A program made the position numbers and the translations under genes. DNA of 64,000 bases from Poa pratensis (lineage: Eukaryota; Streptophyta; Magnoliopsida; Poales; Poaceae), in the NCBI GenBank assembly GCA_947311845.1, contig CAMZMU010000111.1:21474261-21538260 (forward strand), written 5' to 3'. Below are positions 54,177 to 64,000 of this stretch, in pieces. The first letter of the stretch is position 1, and every line of letters starts with the position of its first letter. Below the pieces are notes generated by a model. The model was not told where the DNA came from and did not search any database. It saw only the letters and a list, made by a program, of their open reading frames with translations.

Positions 54177-57100
54177 TGTCACAACCCAAAATTGTAACTT
54201 GTGTAATAATCAAACATTTGGAACCAAGAAAAACTTTTGTTGCATGATGTGTGATGATTGTGCTTTGTTGATTTCATTGCTTGTTGGAGGAATTTAAAAA
54301 TCTTGAACTCAAAAATGAAAATTGAAATCAATTACACAAATTGTCATGTGACAAATATTTTCTCCAACCTAGAAATAATACTTTCTTTCACACAAAATTT
54401 AGAGAAGTGATAATATAATCACTCTCATTTTATTCCGAATACTTTTCACCCTCAACTAAATATTTTCAAAAACCTAATTTTTAGAATTCTATATCTTTCT
54501 TTAATTCTTTAGATCATTAAATGTACCAAAAATACTTATACAAAAATTATCAAGCATAAGTCACAAATGCTTGATAAATATCCAGTGAACCAACTATGAA
54601 AAGTTTGCGCAAAAATTCAAAAGGTCAGGAGTTCTGTCGAACACCTTGAGGGCAGAGCTGTTGCTTCTCGAATCCGACCCAAATTCGATCAAAATTCGTC
54701 GAATTAGGAGTTCTCTCCACTCTCTCTCACTCCAGCACAGAGGAGGCACACGTGTGCCAGCGTTTGGACGCTTCCCGTTGGAGCTAGCTGCTGGCGCCGT
54801 CCCTATCTCTCTTCCCTAACCTCTCCGACCCGTACCCCTAGTGAGCGGAGAAAAAGGAGGCCGTGCGGCCACCTCTGCGCTTGCCGTCGCGCTATCACCA
54901 CTCCCCTCTGCCGACGGAATTAGAGCACGCGCGGAAATGCAACTCCTCTGCGCCGAATCGAGTTTGACCAGTGGCGGAGCGCCATGGCCTTGGACGCCGA
55001 CGCGTTCTTCGCCACCTCACCGCCCCATCACGCACCACTCGACACGGACGCTCCACAGCTCCCCCATTACCCATCGGACACGATGGAGCCACCACTGGAG
55101 ACACGGCTGGACGCCTCCATTAGCTCGCCCCGCAGCACCTCCCTCCCTCAAAACCCTAACTGCCACCTCCCCACGTTGTTGCTACACCGCACCGCCACCA
55201 ATGGCGTGCTCTCCCACTCCCCAGACCCCTCCTGCACCCTGTCCACGGCACGCCGGAGTTCGGTAATATAAACCCCACCGCACCTCACTGCTCTCCACCC
55301 CAATCCACTGCTCGCACCGTCTCGCTGCTTTGGTTGAGCACGGCCAAGTGCTGCCGGAGTCGGAGGTTGACGATGACACGGTCGTGCCGTGCTGCTGCCC
55401 TCTCCCTTCTTTTCTCTTTGCTCTGTCGACGCACAAACTCCGCCGCACTCACTTGCCTCTGTTTCCTCTCTGGTCCGTGCCCAGGAGCGACGTAGGGAGC
55501 TCGCCGGAGTCGGGACACGGCCACGGAAGAGGAGCTGCTCGTCGACGACGCCAGGAGCATCCCCAGCAAGCACCACTTCTCCAGCACGCCTTCCAAAGCT
55601 CTCCGCCGTCGAACGCCGCCATCTCCGCCGTCGCTAGCCATCCTAGGTGAGCAAATCGTCCAGCTCGCCGTCGCCGGCGCCACGACGCCGCCTGTTTCTG
55701 GTCGCCGCCGGTGCGCTTGCTCTCAGCCGTTAGATCTTTAATCCACGGTAGCGTACCGTTCTGTGCCTTAAGTCACTGCCATGTGGGACCTACTGTCAGC
55801 CATTTAAACATTTCTCCGCGCGGGAGACATTTCTCCGTTGAGTCACTGACGGGTAGGCCCCACCCGTCAGGATTCTCAACATTATCCACTAGATCGATTT
55901 AATTCGAATTTAAATTCTCTGTAAAACCAGTACTGGATCCAACTTTGAAAATCGATAACTTGAGAAATATTTTTCCAAATAAATCAAACCAAAATTCTCT
56001 GGATAGCTTATGAAATTGTTAATCGAACCCAAGTGATTCCATCTTGTTTAGATCAATAACAAATGAGTAGAAATTTGAGTGCTACAGAAGGTTTAATTTA
56101 CAAACTTGTTTGTTTCTGATGCTTTTTTAGTCCAATTGGAGTAAATCCAATTTTGTTAGCTTAGTATTGTGATCACGTAGCTACCCAAATTTTTGTAGAA
56201 TTAATTAAGCAGTAGTATTTGTTTGGTATTAGATCTAAGTTAGCAAACCCTTCTGAACTGAAGCAATTAAATAAGATTAATGGTTAACCCAATTTAGTTG
56301 AAACCAATTTTGTTAGATCACATTTAACTAGTGTTAGCAACCACTAATTTGGTAGAAATTTAGGAGCAACAGAATCACAGTGGTAAATCAAATAGTGAAT
56401 TGAACTTTATGTAGTAAAAGAATATTAGTGCATTAAATATTTGTATAATTGGACCTAGACCAATTTTGTTGGATTAATATCAATCAAAGTGAGTTGTCCC
56501 TAATTTGGCTTAATTTTGTGGTTAGCAGAACTTAAGTTGTGCAATTAAACTTGTGTAGCTAGTTTCTACTTTAATCAAATCAAAAACCACCGGAAACCCT
56601 GATAAAAAACCACCGGAAACCCTGATTCCGGTGGTGCCGGGAACCATGGTAAGATTGTGGTCAGGAGAATTATAAGTTAGCTTATATCAAACTATAGGAT
56701 GGGAAAAATATTGTTTATTCAAAACTCCTTGGAAAATCCTTGGATGAATTATGGTATGCCGAGATGTCGATATTGACGTGGAGAAATGGAGAATGGTGAT
56801 GTTTTGGAAAAAAATGCACATTGTGTCTTAGTACTTACGTCGACCAGCCGAAACCCTGTGCGACCACATTTACCCCCATATGGGAACGGGGCTTAGTCAT
56901 ATAGTTTGCTCATATTAGTATGAGATACCTCAACAACGGAGATGACTCCGTTCCATGAGGGGATGGTTCGGTGACCTACCCCTGACCTGGGTCCTCGCTC
57001 AAAAATAAAGGAGAAAAGAAGGAGGAGGATAGAAGACGCCACCTTTGGGTCGCCGGGCAGAACTATGAGTCCTCACACTTAGGTTCCGAAGGGCTGGACT

Positions 57101-58022
57101 AGGTGTCGATGGAAAGTGTCATAGCGGCAGGGTCTTGTACTAGCATGAGCAAATGAGAGGCTAGGGTCGGTGGCTCAACTTTGCATACACCTTATATGGC
57201 GGGACGTGGCTGACACGATGAGTTGCCGGATGGATGTGGGAAAAGCGTGCTACCTCTGCAGAGTGTAAAACTATTCAAATAGCCGAGTCCTCGGTTATGG
57301 ACAGTTGGAAGGCCCTACTTCGACCTATGTGCAAGTTTTGTAAAGTTTCAAGTTTTGTAAAGTTTCAAGTTTTGAAAAGAAAATGAAGTGGAGAATGTTT
57401 TATACAACTATACCAAAGGATCGGTATAAGGTTGTTGGAGATGATTTGACCATGAAGGGCTATGGTCGGGAAAAGGAGGACTTTTGGGGTATTAAAATAA
57501 AATGGTGTTTTTCTGGAGAAAGAGATTTAAAACTCTTCTTACCTTTTTCAATAAAGATATAGAGATGTTTTCAATAAATAAAAGTCTTATTAAAATAAAA
57601 TAAAACTATTACATGATCAAGTTGGGGTAGTTTGCGAGTACAATTCAAATTGTACTCATATTAGATTCGTCCCTGGCTATTATCTTAGCCAGATTTCGAG
57701 GAGCACTACGTCGAAGAGGAGTATGGCGCCGACTACGCAAACTAGGGATCTTCTTAAGTCAGCTGCCTGTCGGGTTGTTGACGCTGTTAGGATGGGAGTA
57801 TCTACTACGCCGTAGCTTCCGCTGAATAATCTGGTTTGGCCCATGAAGGCACCTATGTAAGACTTGGTCTATACGACCGTATGTGTAAGACTTTTAATTT
57901 GGTATTGTAATGGATGTAAACTAAGGTACTCAGTTCGGATTATGTGCAACGACAGACTGATCACGGGATCGTTGTGTTAAGCATAATCGGGAATTTCTGA
58001 CAGCTAGTCCGGGGTCCCCACA
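54177..58022 (+). repeat. 5' LTR of the gypsy element (3.8 kb)
   Basis: Starts TGTCACAACCC and ends GGTCCCCACA, 3846 bp. A GC-rich island (about 54720-55700) gives many overlapping frames in several phases, none resembling a known protein, and looks like transcribed leader or LTR composition. A direct repeat AAACCACCGGAAACCCTGAT occurs twice near 56585-56627, with an ACCACCGGA/TCCGGTGGT hairpin at 56609-56635. Other parts hold nothing recognisable. Confidence 0.9.
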
Positions 58023-58026
58023 GAGC

Positions 58027-58039
58027 TGGTATCAGAGCC
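58027..58039 (+). other. Primer binding site (initiator Met tRNA type)
   Basis: TGGTATCAGAGCC begins four bases after the LTR end. This is the standard minus-strand priming site of many plant LTR retrotransposons. Confidence 0.92.
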
Positions 58040-58328
58040 ATCCTGACTTTAGAAACCCTAGTTAGCATGGTCGTTAGACAGGAGTTACAAAAGTTAATTT
58101 CTAAAAGAAAGGAGTGAAGTATTTTCGAAAATGGCTTATCTCCCAACCTTCACACTTATGCAAAATTTCTACTCTCATTAAATATTACATTTTTCCTTGT
58201 ATCCCAAAATTTTTGTACACTTGATACCTCATTAAAAGTTAAAATTTTACACACTTGTGATTCTATTAAACTTAAAATTTTGTACACCGGTCATCTCACT
58301 AACTGAAATTTTTTGCTTAAAATTGTAC

Positions 58329-59188
58329 ATGGCACTCCACTTCACCGAGTTTAGGCAAGTTAAGAAGGACAGCAACCTGATGTTCGAGAGTGACCTGTAC
58401 GAGCTTTGCGAGTTTCTCGGACGCCCCGCTCCAGAGTTCCAGGGAGCCCAGGTTGACGTTCTCGGCAATGGGAACCTGAGTTGGCTCATCGAGTCGTCTA
58501 TTCGCGGGAACATCAAGTCCCCCAGTTCCAGGGCGATAATCTTCACCACCAAGGACGCCCATTGGGACGACGGTCTGTGTCGTGCCACGCAGAGGCTGCT
58601 GGCCCGACTTTGTGAGGAGCACAAGACGGAGTTGGCGAACTCCGCTTTCAGTTCTACGGGAGGCACAATAGCAATGGACACCCCACTCGTGCCCCTTGTC
58701 ACCCGACGTTTGGAGACTACATCATGGACATGGAGGTCATACTTCACCGCACCCAGGAGGATCTGATGGGCGCTAGGATTCGCACTCACTTCCAGAGCAT
58801 CTGGCTCAAGGAGAGTCGCGAGCGCGAGGCGACACTGCAGCAGGAGAAGGCCACTCTTACCCAGAAGAGGACCCAGCTGAGGAGGACCATCGCCAGGCTC
58901 CGCAAGAGGGTGGCGGAGCAGGACGAGATGATTGATGATATGGAGCGCCAGGCTGCTGAGATGGAGGAGGAGGGCGAGGATCTCCGCAAGGAGAAATGCG
59001 CCTTCATCAGTGATGATGAGGATTTCCTGGAGGAGATGGACTACGAGGAGGAGGACGACGAGGAGGAGATAGTTGACGAGGAAGAGGAGCCGATCGAGAC
59101 AGTTCTCGAGGAGGAGGAGGAGGACCCGAAGGAGCCTCCCTATGAGTCCGACGCTGACGCAGCTGAGCCTGAGGTTCCACCTCAGTAG
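58329..59188 (+). pseudogene. Accessory ORF between the 5' LTR and gag of the gypsy element
   Basis: ATG 58329 opens MALHFTEFRQVKKDSNLMFE, then YELCEFLGRPAPEFQG and LGNGNLSWLIES. A frameshift between about 58640 and 58720 leads to FGDYIMDMEVI-type sequence. A long coiled-coil stretch (REREATLQQEKATLTQKRTQ, RKRVAEQDEMIDDMERQAAE) and a strongly acidic tail (EEEDDEEEIVDEEEEP) follow, with the stop at 59186-59188. It is not gag or pol. Its place, after the primer binding site and before gag, makes it an extra gene of this retrotransposon family. Role unknown; I infer a structural or nucleic-acid-complex role from the coiled coil only. Confidence 0.65.
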
Positions 59189-59482
59189 ACGAGTGACTTG
59201 AGTGCTACCTTAGGATGTTGTCCACCCCCTATCGCTAGTCGAGTCCATGTGATGGTTCTGTGAAACCATGTAGTATGTACATTAGATGTGTGTGATGTTG
59301 TAAGCTTGATGTAGTGAACTAGTTGGTATGATGCTTGTGTGTTATGAATAAATCAGTCTTGTTTGATCTGTGCAAAAAAAATTCAACACCATCCTTAATA
59401 AATCAACCCCCTTGTGACTTCATCGTTTTTCCCTTAGTCGGAATCCTTTTTGCCTTGCCTCTTATATCATGTTTACTTCAGA

Positions 59483-60736
59483 ATGACTCGCCGCACCAAC
59501 ACCCAGGATCCACCACCTCCACCACCCGAACCAACCACCGCCCCACTCCTTGCGCTTATCATGGAGGATCGCCAAGCTGCGAGGGAAGAACGTCAAGCTC
59601 ATATCACCGCCCTGTAGCAGATCGCCGCTGCTCATGCCAACCCCAACAACAACAATGGTGGCGATGGCAATGAAGGTGGAAATCAGCGATCTACCTTAAG
59701 TGACTTCCAGAAGACCAACCCGCCTACCTATTCCAAGGGACTTCACCCACTGGAAGCCGATGATTGGCTTCGCACCATTGAGAACGACTTGGAAGTTGCT
59801 GCGATAGGAGAAAATGAAAAGGTTCTGTATGCCACCCACTACTTGTCTGGACCTGCAAGAGCTTGGTGGGAAACTACCAAGGCTCTCCAGCAAGATGGCC
59901 ATGTTATCACCTGGGAGGAGTTCAAGGAGAAGTTCCGCAAGAAGCACATCCCCAGTGGACTCATTGAGAGGAAGAAAGATGAATTCCGCAAGCTGAGGCA
60001 GGGAAGTAAGGATGTGGTCGGATATCTGGATGAGTTTACCGACTTGGCGCGGTATGCTCCCGACGACACCGACTCTGAGTCGAAGAAGATGGAGTGCTTC
60101 CTGAATGGACTCCATGATGAAATGCAGTGTGCGTTGGTTATCCATGACTTCGTTGATTTGGAGTCTCTTGTGGACAAAGCCATCCAGCTGGAGACCAAGC
60201 GCAAGACTATGTTTGAAGGTCGCAAAAGGAGGAAGAATTTCCAGGAAGGTTCTAGCAGCCAGAAACCTCGCCACTTTCAGCCAGCACCCAAGCCTGCCTA
60301 CCGTCCACCACAAGCACCCCGTCCCAACTTTCCCAACCATCCCAACTACTTCCAACGCCCCAATGACAACAACCCTCCCGGAGGAAACTTCAACCACTTC
60401 AACCGTGGCCCCAATGTTGTCTGTTTTGAGTGCGGAACCAAGGGTCACTACTCTCGAGAATGTGCCAATCCGAAGAAGAATGTGCCGCGCCCCAATGCGC
60501 CGGCGCAGAACCCTGGTCAAGGCCGTGCTGGATTCAACAAGAATGCTGCACCCCGTGGAAATGCTGCTGTTGTCAAGGGCCGTCTAAACCACGTCAATGC
60601 TGAAGAAGCCCAGGATGCGCCAGAGTTGTGCTGGTTACGTTCCCTGTCAACTCAGTACCTGCAACTGTTCTGTTTGATTCCGGTGCCACCCATTCCTTTG
60701 TTACCGAAGAGTTTGTCTCTAAGGGAGGTTTATTAG
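59483..60736 (+). pseudogene. gag of the gypsy element (in-frame stop)
   Basis: Start ATG 59483 (MTRRTNTQDPPPP). A TAG at 59615-59617 interrupts the Gln-rich N-terminal part and is explained by one C-to-T change. Downstream the gag retrotransposon domain (SGPARAWWETTKALQQDGHV, FREKF-like and RKLRQGSKDVVGYLDEFTDL) is open, followed by a CCHC zinc knuckle CFECGTKGHYSREC near 60421-60462. The frame leaves the pol frame near 60625 and ends at 60734-60736. Gag builds the virus-like particle in the cytoplasm. Confidence 0.88.
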
Positions 60737-62058
60737 GAGAATTTTTATGCAAGCCTATGGATATACAAACCCCTGGATCCACTTTAGAAACCAAGTTATT
60801 CTATGCCAAATCACCCATAGAAATTCAAGGAGAACAGTTTGAAGCTGACCTAATCATCTTAGGAACCCAAGGCATAGATGTTATACTCGGCATGAATTGG
60901 TTAGCCAAGTATCAAGGTCGTATTGATTGCGCCCGGAGAGTTGTTTCCCTCACCTCAGACCAAGGAGTTGAAGTGGAATATGTATCCGAGACCAGCCATT
61001 CCCAACCAGGTTGCCATGAGGGCATAGCTCAACCCATCCTAGATGAGATCCGTGTTGTTCACCGATTCCCGGATGTTTTCCCTGAAGAATTGTCTGGCAT
61101 GCCACCCGACCGGGATATTGAGTTCGTGATTGAACTTATTCCTGGAACAGCCCCTATATCCCAGAGGCCCTATCGGATGAATCCAGAAGAATTGGTTGAG
61201 TTGAAGAAGCAATTGGCTGATATGTTTAGCAAAGGTCTTGTTCGCCCAAGTGCATCACCTTGGGGATCACCCATTATTTTTGTGGACAAAAGAGACGGTA
61301 CCACATGCCTGTGTGTGGATTATCGCAAGCTCAATGACGCAACCATCAAAAACAAGTACCCTCTTCCCAAGATTGAGGATATGTTCGATCAGATGAACGG
61401 AGCTCGAGTCTTCTCCAAGATTGATCTTCGGGCAGGATACCATCAGTTGAGAGTCCGAGAGTCAGATATTCCCAAGACTGCCTTCAGCACTCGCTACGGA
61501 TTGTTTGAATGCACCGTTATGTCCTTTGGCTTGACAAATGCCCCCGCCTACTTCATGAATCTCATGAACAAGATTTTCATGGAGTACCTCGACAAGTTCG
61601 TGGTAGTCTTCATCGACGACATTCTTATCTACTCCAAGACCGAAGAAGAGCATGCTGAACACCTGCGTCTAGCTTTGGAGACCCTCCGAGAACACCAATT
61701 GTATGCCAAGTTTAGCAAGTGCGAGTTTTGGCTTAGTGAAGTGGCATTTCTCGGACATGTCATTTCTGCTGGAGGAATTTCTGTTAACCCAGAGAAGATC
61801 CAAGCTATCGTCGACTGGAAAGCCCCCACTGACGTGATTGAAATCCGGAGTTTTCTCGGACTGGCATGTTATTACCGCAAGTTTGTTGAAGGATTCTCCA
61901 GCATAGCCAAGCCCATGACCCAACTGTTGAAAAAGGACAAGAAATTTGAGTGGACCCAGAAATGCGAAGATAGTTTCCAAGAATTGAAAAAGAGACTGAC
62001 TTCAGCCCCAATCCTAATCATGCCAGACGTTACCAAGAGTTTCGACGTGTATTTGTGA
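60628..62058 (+). pseudogene. pol of the gypsy element: protease and reverse transcriptase part
   Basis: Open for 476 codons in a frame one step off gag. The aspartic protease active site FDSGATHSF lies near 60675. The reverse transcriptase follows with [46 protein letters not shown] and the catalytic FIDDILIYS (Asp-Asp near 61613-61621), then the thumb region [16 protein letters not shown]. The frame is lost at 62056 (TGA) by a small deletion at the start of RNase H. Confidence 0.92.
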
Positions 62059-62397
62059 TGCATCACACCTCGGACTTGGTTGCGTTCTGATGCAAGAGGG
62101 AAAAGTTGTGTCGTACCTGTCCCGGCAGTTGTGACCGCATGAAGAAAATTACCCAACCCATGACCTGGAGTTAGCTACTGTTGTTCTTGCTCTTAAGACG
62201 TGGCGACCCTATCTTGTGGGACATCGCTGCGAGATCTATACGGATCATAAGAGTTTGAAGTATATCTTTACCCAGAAGGAGTTGAACCTGAGACAAAGAA
62301 GATGGATGGAGTTAATCAAGGACTATGATATTGGAATTCACTATCACCCGGAAAAGACAATGTAGTTGCCGATGCCCTGAGTCGTAAGCCCTGCACC
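62059..62397 (+). pseudogene. RNase H region of the gypsy element, broken
   Basis: Recognisable pieces in shifting frames: [50 protein letters not shown] and [13 protein letters not shown] at about 62131 sits where Arg is expected after RQL. A one-base loss near 62348 shifts the frame before VVADALSRK. Confidence 0.85.
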
Positions 62398-63862
62398 TTG
62401 AACGCCCTGATCCAAGCTGAACAACCGGCCTTGTTCAAGGAGTTTGAAGATTTCGGATTAGAACTTGTTAGCCATGGTTATCTCGCCAACCTAGAGTTAG
62501 CCCCAACCCTAATGGATCAAATCAAGGAAGCCCAAAAAGATCATGAAAGCATAGAAGGGATTAAAAAGAAGATTGCTCTCGGCAAAGCACCCGGTTTTGC
62601 CGAAAATGCTAAAGGAGTGCTGAGATTCAATGACCGGATCTGTGTGCCCAATATCAAGGAGCTTAAGGAATTAATCCTGAAGGAAGCCCACGAGACCCCA
62701 TATTCAATCCACCCTGGTGGAACAAAAATGTACCAAGACCTTCGTGAGAGATTTTGGTGGCATGGTATGAAGCGAGAGATTGGTTCTTTCGTGGCCAAGT
62801 GTGATGTCTGTGAGCGAGTCAAAGCTGAACATCAGCGGCCCGCTGGATTGCTTCAACCTTTGAAAATCCCTGAATGGAAGTGGGATGAAATTGGAATGGA
62901 CTTTATCACCGGACTTCCAAGATCCAACCGAGGCCATGATTCAATCTGGGTCATCGTTGATCGACTGACCAAGGTTGCCCATTTCATTCCTGTCAATACC
63001 ACTTATCGGGGAAATCAGCTAGCAGATTTTGTATATCTCCAGAATAGTAAGCCTACACGGAGTACCCAAGAAGATAGTGTCTGATCGAGGCACGCAATTC
63101 ACCTCAAGATTCTGGAAAGCTCTTCACGAAGCCCTTGGAACCAAGTTAGCTTTTAGCACAGCTTATCACCCCCAGACCGGAGGCCAAACTGAGAGAGTGA
63201 ATCAGATATTGGAGGACATGCTTCGTGCATGTGTTATATCCTATTGTTCCAAATGGGAAGATTGCCTACCATTTGTAGAGTCCTCCTACAACAATAGTTA
63301 TCAGTCCAGTCTGCAAATGACCCCTTTCGAAGCCCTTGACAGCAAGAAGTGTCGTACACCCCTGAATTGGTCTGAGACCGGAGAAGGAAAATTGTTTGGA
63401 CCAGATACTCTTCGAGAAGCTGAAGAACAAGTCCAACTTATCCGTGAACGCCTCAAGACTGCTCAATCCCGTCAGAAGAGTTACGCTGACCCCAAGCGTC
63501 GTGATATCACCTTCAACGTCGGAGATTATGCCTATCTCCGAGTGACACCACTCAAGGGAATGCAACGTTTCCATGTCAAAGGAAAATTGGCGCCAAGATA
63601 TATTGGACCCTTTAAGGTCATCGCCCGCCGAGGAGAAGTAGCCTATCAATTGGAGTTGCCCCTGGAATTATCGGAATTTCACGATGTCTTCCACATCTCT
63701 CTGCTCCGGAAGTGTCTTGAAGTTCCCGACAAGCCCGGCATTTTCAGGAACATCGACCACCTCTCCATTGACCTGAACCATGACCTGACTTATCGGGAGA
63801 GACCTGTCAAGATTCTCGATGAGGATGTTCGCCTTACCCGGAGGCGCAAGATCAAGTTCTAG
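62398..63862 (+). pseudogene. Integrase of the gypsy element with frameshift and truncated chromodomain
   Basis: Two overlapping frames (62398-63084 and 63029-63862) show one frameshift near 63028. Visible are the HHCC zinc-binding part (AHETPYSIHPG; CDVC), the catalytic core with GMDFITGLPRS (first Asp), SDRGTQFTSRFW (second Asp) and GGQTERVNQ (Glu), and the C-terminal GKLAPRYIGPFKVI and FHISLLRKC blocks. A TAG at 63860-63862 cuts into the chromodomain. Residues VQWTNH and EEEAT follow it in the same frame. The chromodomain would have steered integration to marked chromatin. Confidence 0.9.
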
Positions 63863-63983
63863 AAAGTCCAGTGGACTAACCACTCCGAAGAGGAAGCAAC
63901 GAGCATGAAGACTATCTTAGAAGCGAATTCCCGAACCTCTTTAGCGCCTAAGCCTAGCAAATCTCGGGACGAGATTTATTCTA

Positions 63984-64000
63984 AGGGGGGAAGGATCTGT
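63984..64000 (+). other. Polypurine tract and first bases of the 3' LTR
   Basis: AGGGGGGAAGGATC followed by TGT. The polypurine run primes plus-strand DNA synthesis, and TGT matches the LTR start at 54177. The window ends here. Confidence 0.85.

Larger units (their letters stand above)
54177..64000 (+). mobile_element. Ty3/gypsy chromovirus-type LTR retrotransposon, degenerate, running off the window
   Basis: 5' LTR 54177-58022, a primer-binding site matching initiator Met tRNA, an accessory ORF, then gag, protease, reverse transcriptase, RNase H and integrase in the gypsy order. A chromodomain-like remnant follows after the last stop. A polypurine tract AGGGGGGAAGGATC (63984-63997) ends right before TGT at 63998, the first bases of the 3' LTR. 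The 5' flank is GCCAG (54172-54176), which should reappear after the 3' LTR beyond the window. Several stops and frameshifts make it non-autonomous now. The order integrase after RT plus a chromodomain remnant suggests the Tekay-like chromovirus clade (inference). Confidence 0.93.

Noticed and set aside
54841..55683. Proline/Ser/Arg-rich frames on both strands inside the gypsy LTR
   Set aside because: Overlapping frames in a GC-rich island of an LTR without known domains or consistent splice signals.

Overview
This window looks like a repeat-rich grass chromosome, probably a Pooideae species (wheat, barley, oat or ryegrass relatives). The evidence is a stack of large CACTA (En/Spm) DNA transposons with grass-type CACTAGTRGAAA ends and TAGTACCGG/GGTCCCGG subterminal repeats, LTR retrotransposons with grass-type ends, a Stowaway-like MITE and only two ordinary host genes. 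No rRNA, tRNA or CRISPR array was seen. Species assignment is inference.

Layout. 1-8130: CACTA element A (+), with an uninterrupted TNP2 transposase ORF, an accessory-ORF cassette and a TNP1-like gene cut off at its 3' end. 8130-9585: intergenic DNA with a MITE and a promoter. 9586-11172: an intact intronless DUF247 membrane-protein gene. 11568-28192: CACTA element B (-), with a TNP1-like/Ulp1-like gene, an accessory ORF split by a non-autonomous LTR retrotransposon (17423-22359, target duplication AGCAG), a frameshifted TNP2 and a small coiled-coil gene. 28330-29302: a near-identical copy of the DUF247 3' half and its 3' flank. This copy runs on past the point where element B interrupts the first copy. 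31264-44639: an OCTOPUS-like (DUF740-type) host gene on the - strand, interrupted near its 3' end by CACTA element C (31351-43709, target duplication GTG). 44940-46543: tandem remnants of a Ty1/copia element. 46544-53593: a 7-kb inverted-repeat element (arms about 3.3 kb, loop about 0.4 kb) with CACTACAAAAAAGAC ends, flanked by inverted copia fragments. 54177-64000: a degenerate Ty3/gypsy chromovirus-type element with a 3.8-kb LTR, inserted in a copia LTR. The window stops on the first three bases of its 3' LTR.

How the genes fit together. The three CACTA elements share one plan: a small coiled-coil gene (B, C), TNP2, an accessory cassette containing an antisense unit with its own TATA box, and a TNP1-like gene. 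Where it is complete (B, C), the TNP1-like gene ends in a Ulp1-like cysteine-protease domain. Accessory ORFs in B and C each carry a motif resembling a ubiquitin-interacting motif. A CACTA transposon that encodes both a Ulp1-like protease and UIM-like proteins is the most interesting candidate system here. Most copies are broken; the element A TNP2 and the DUF247 gene are the main uninterrupted ORFs.
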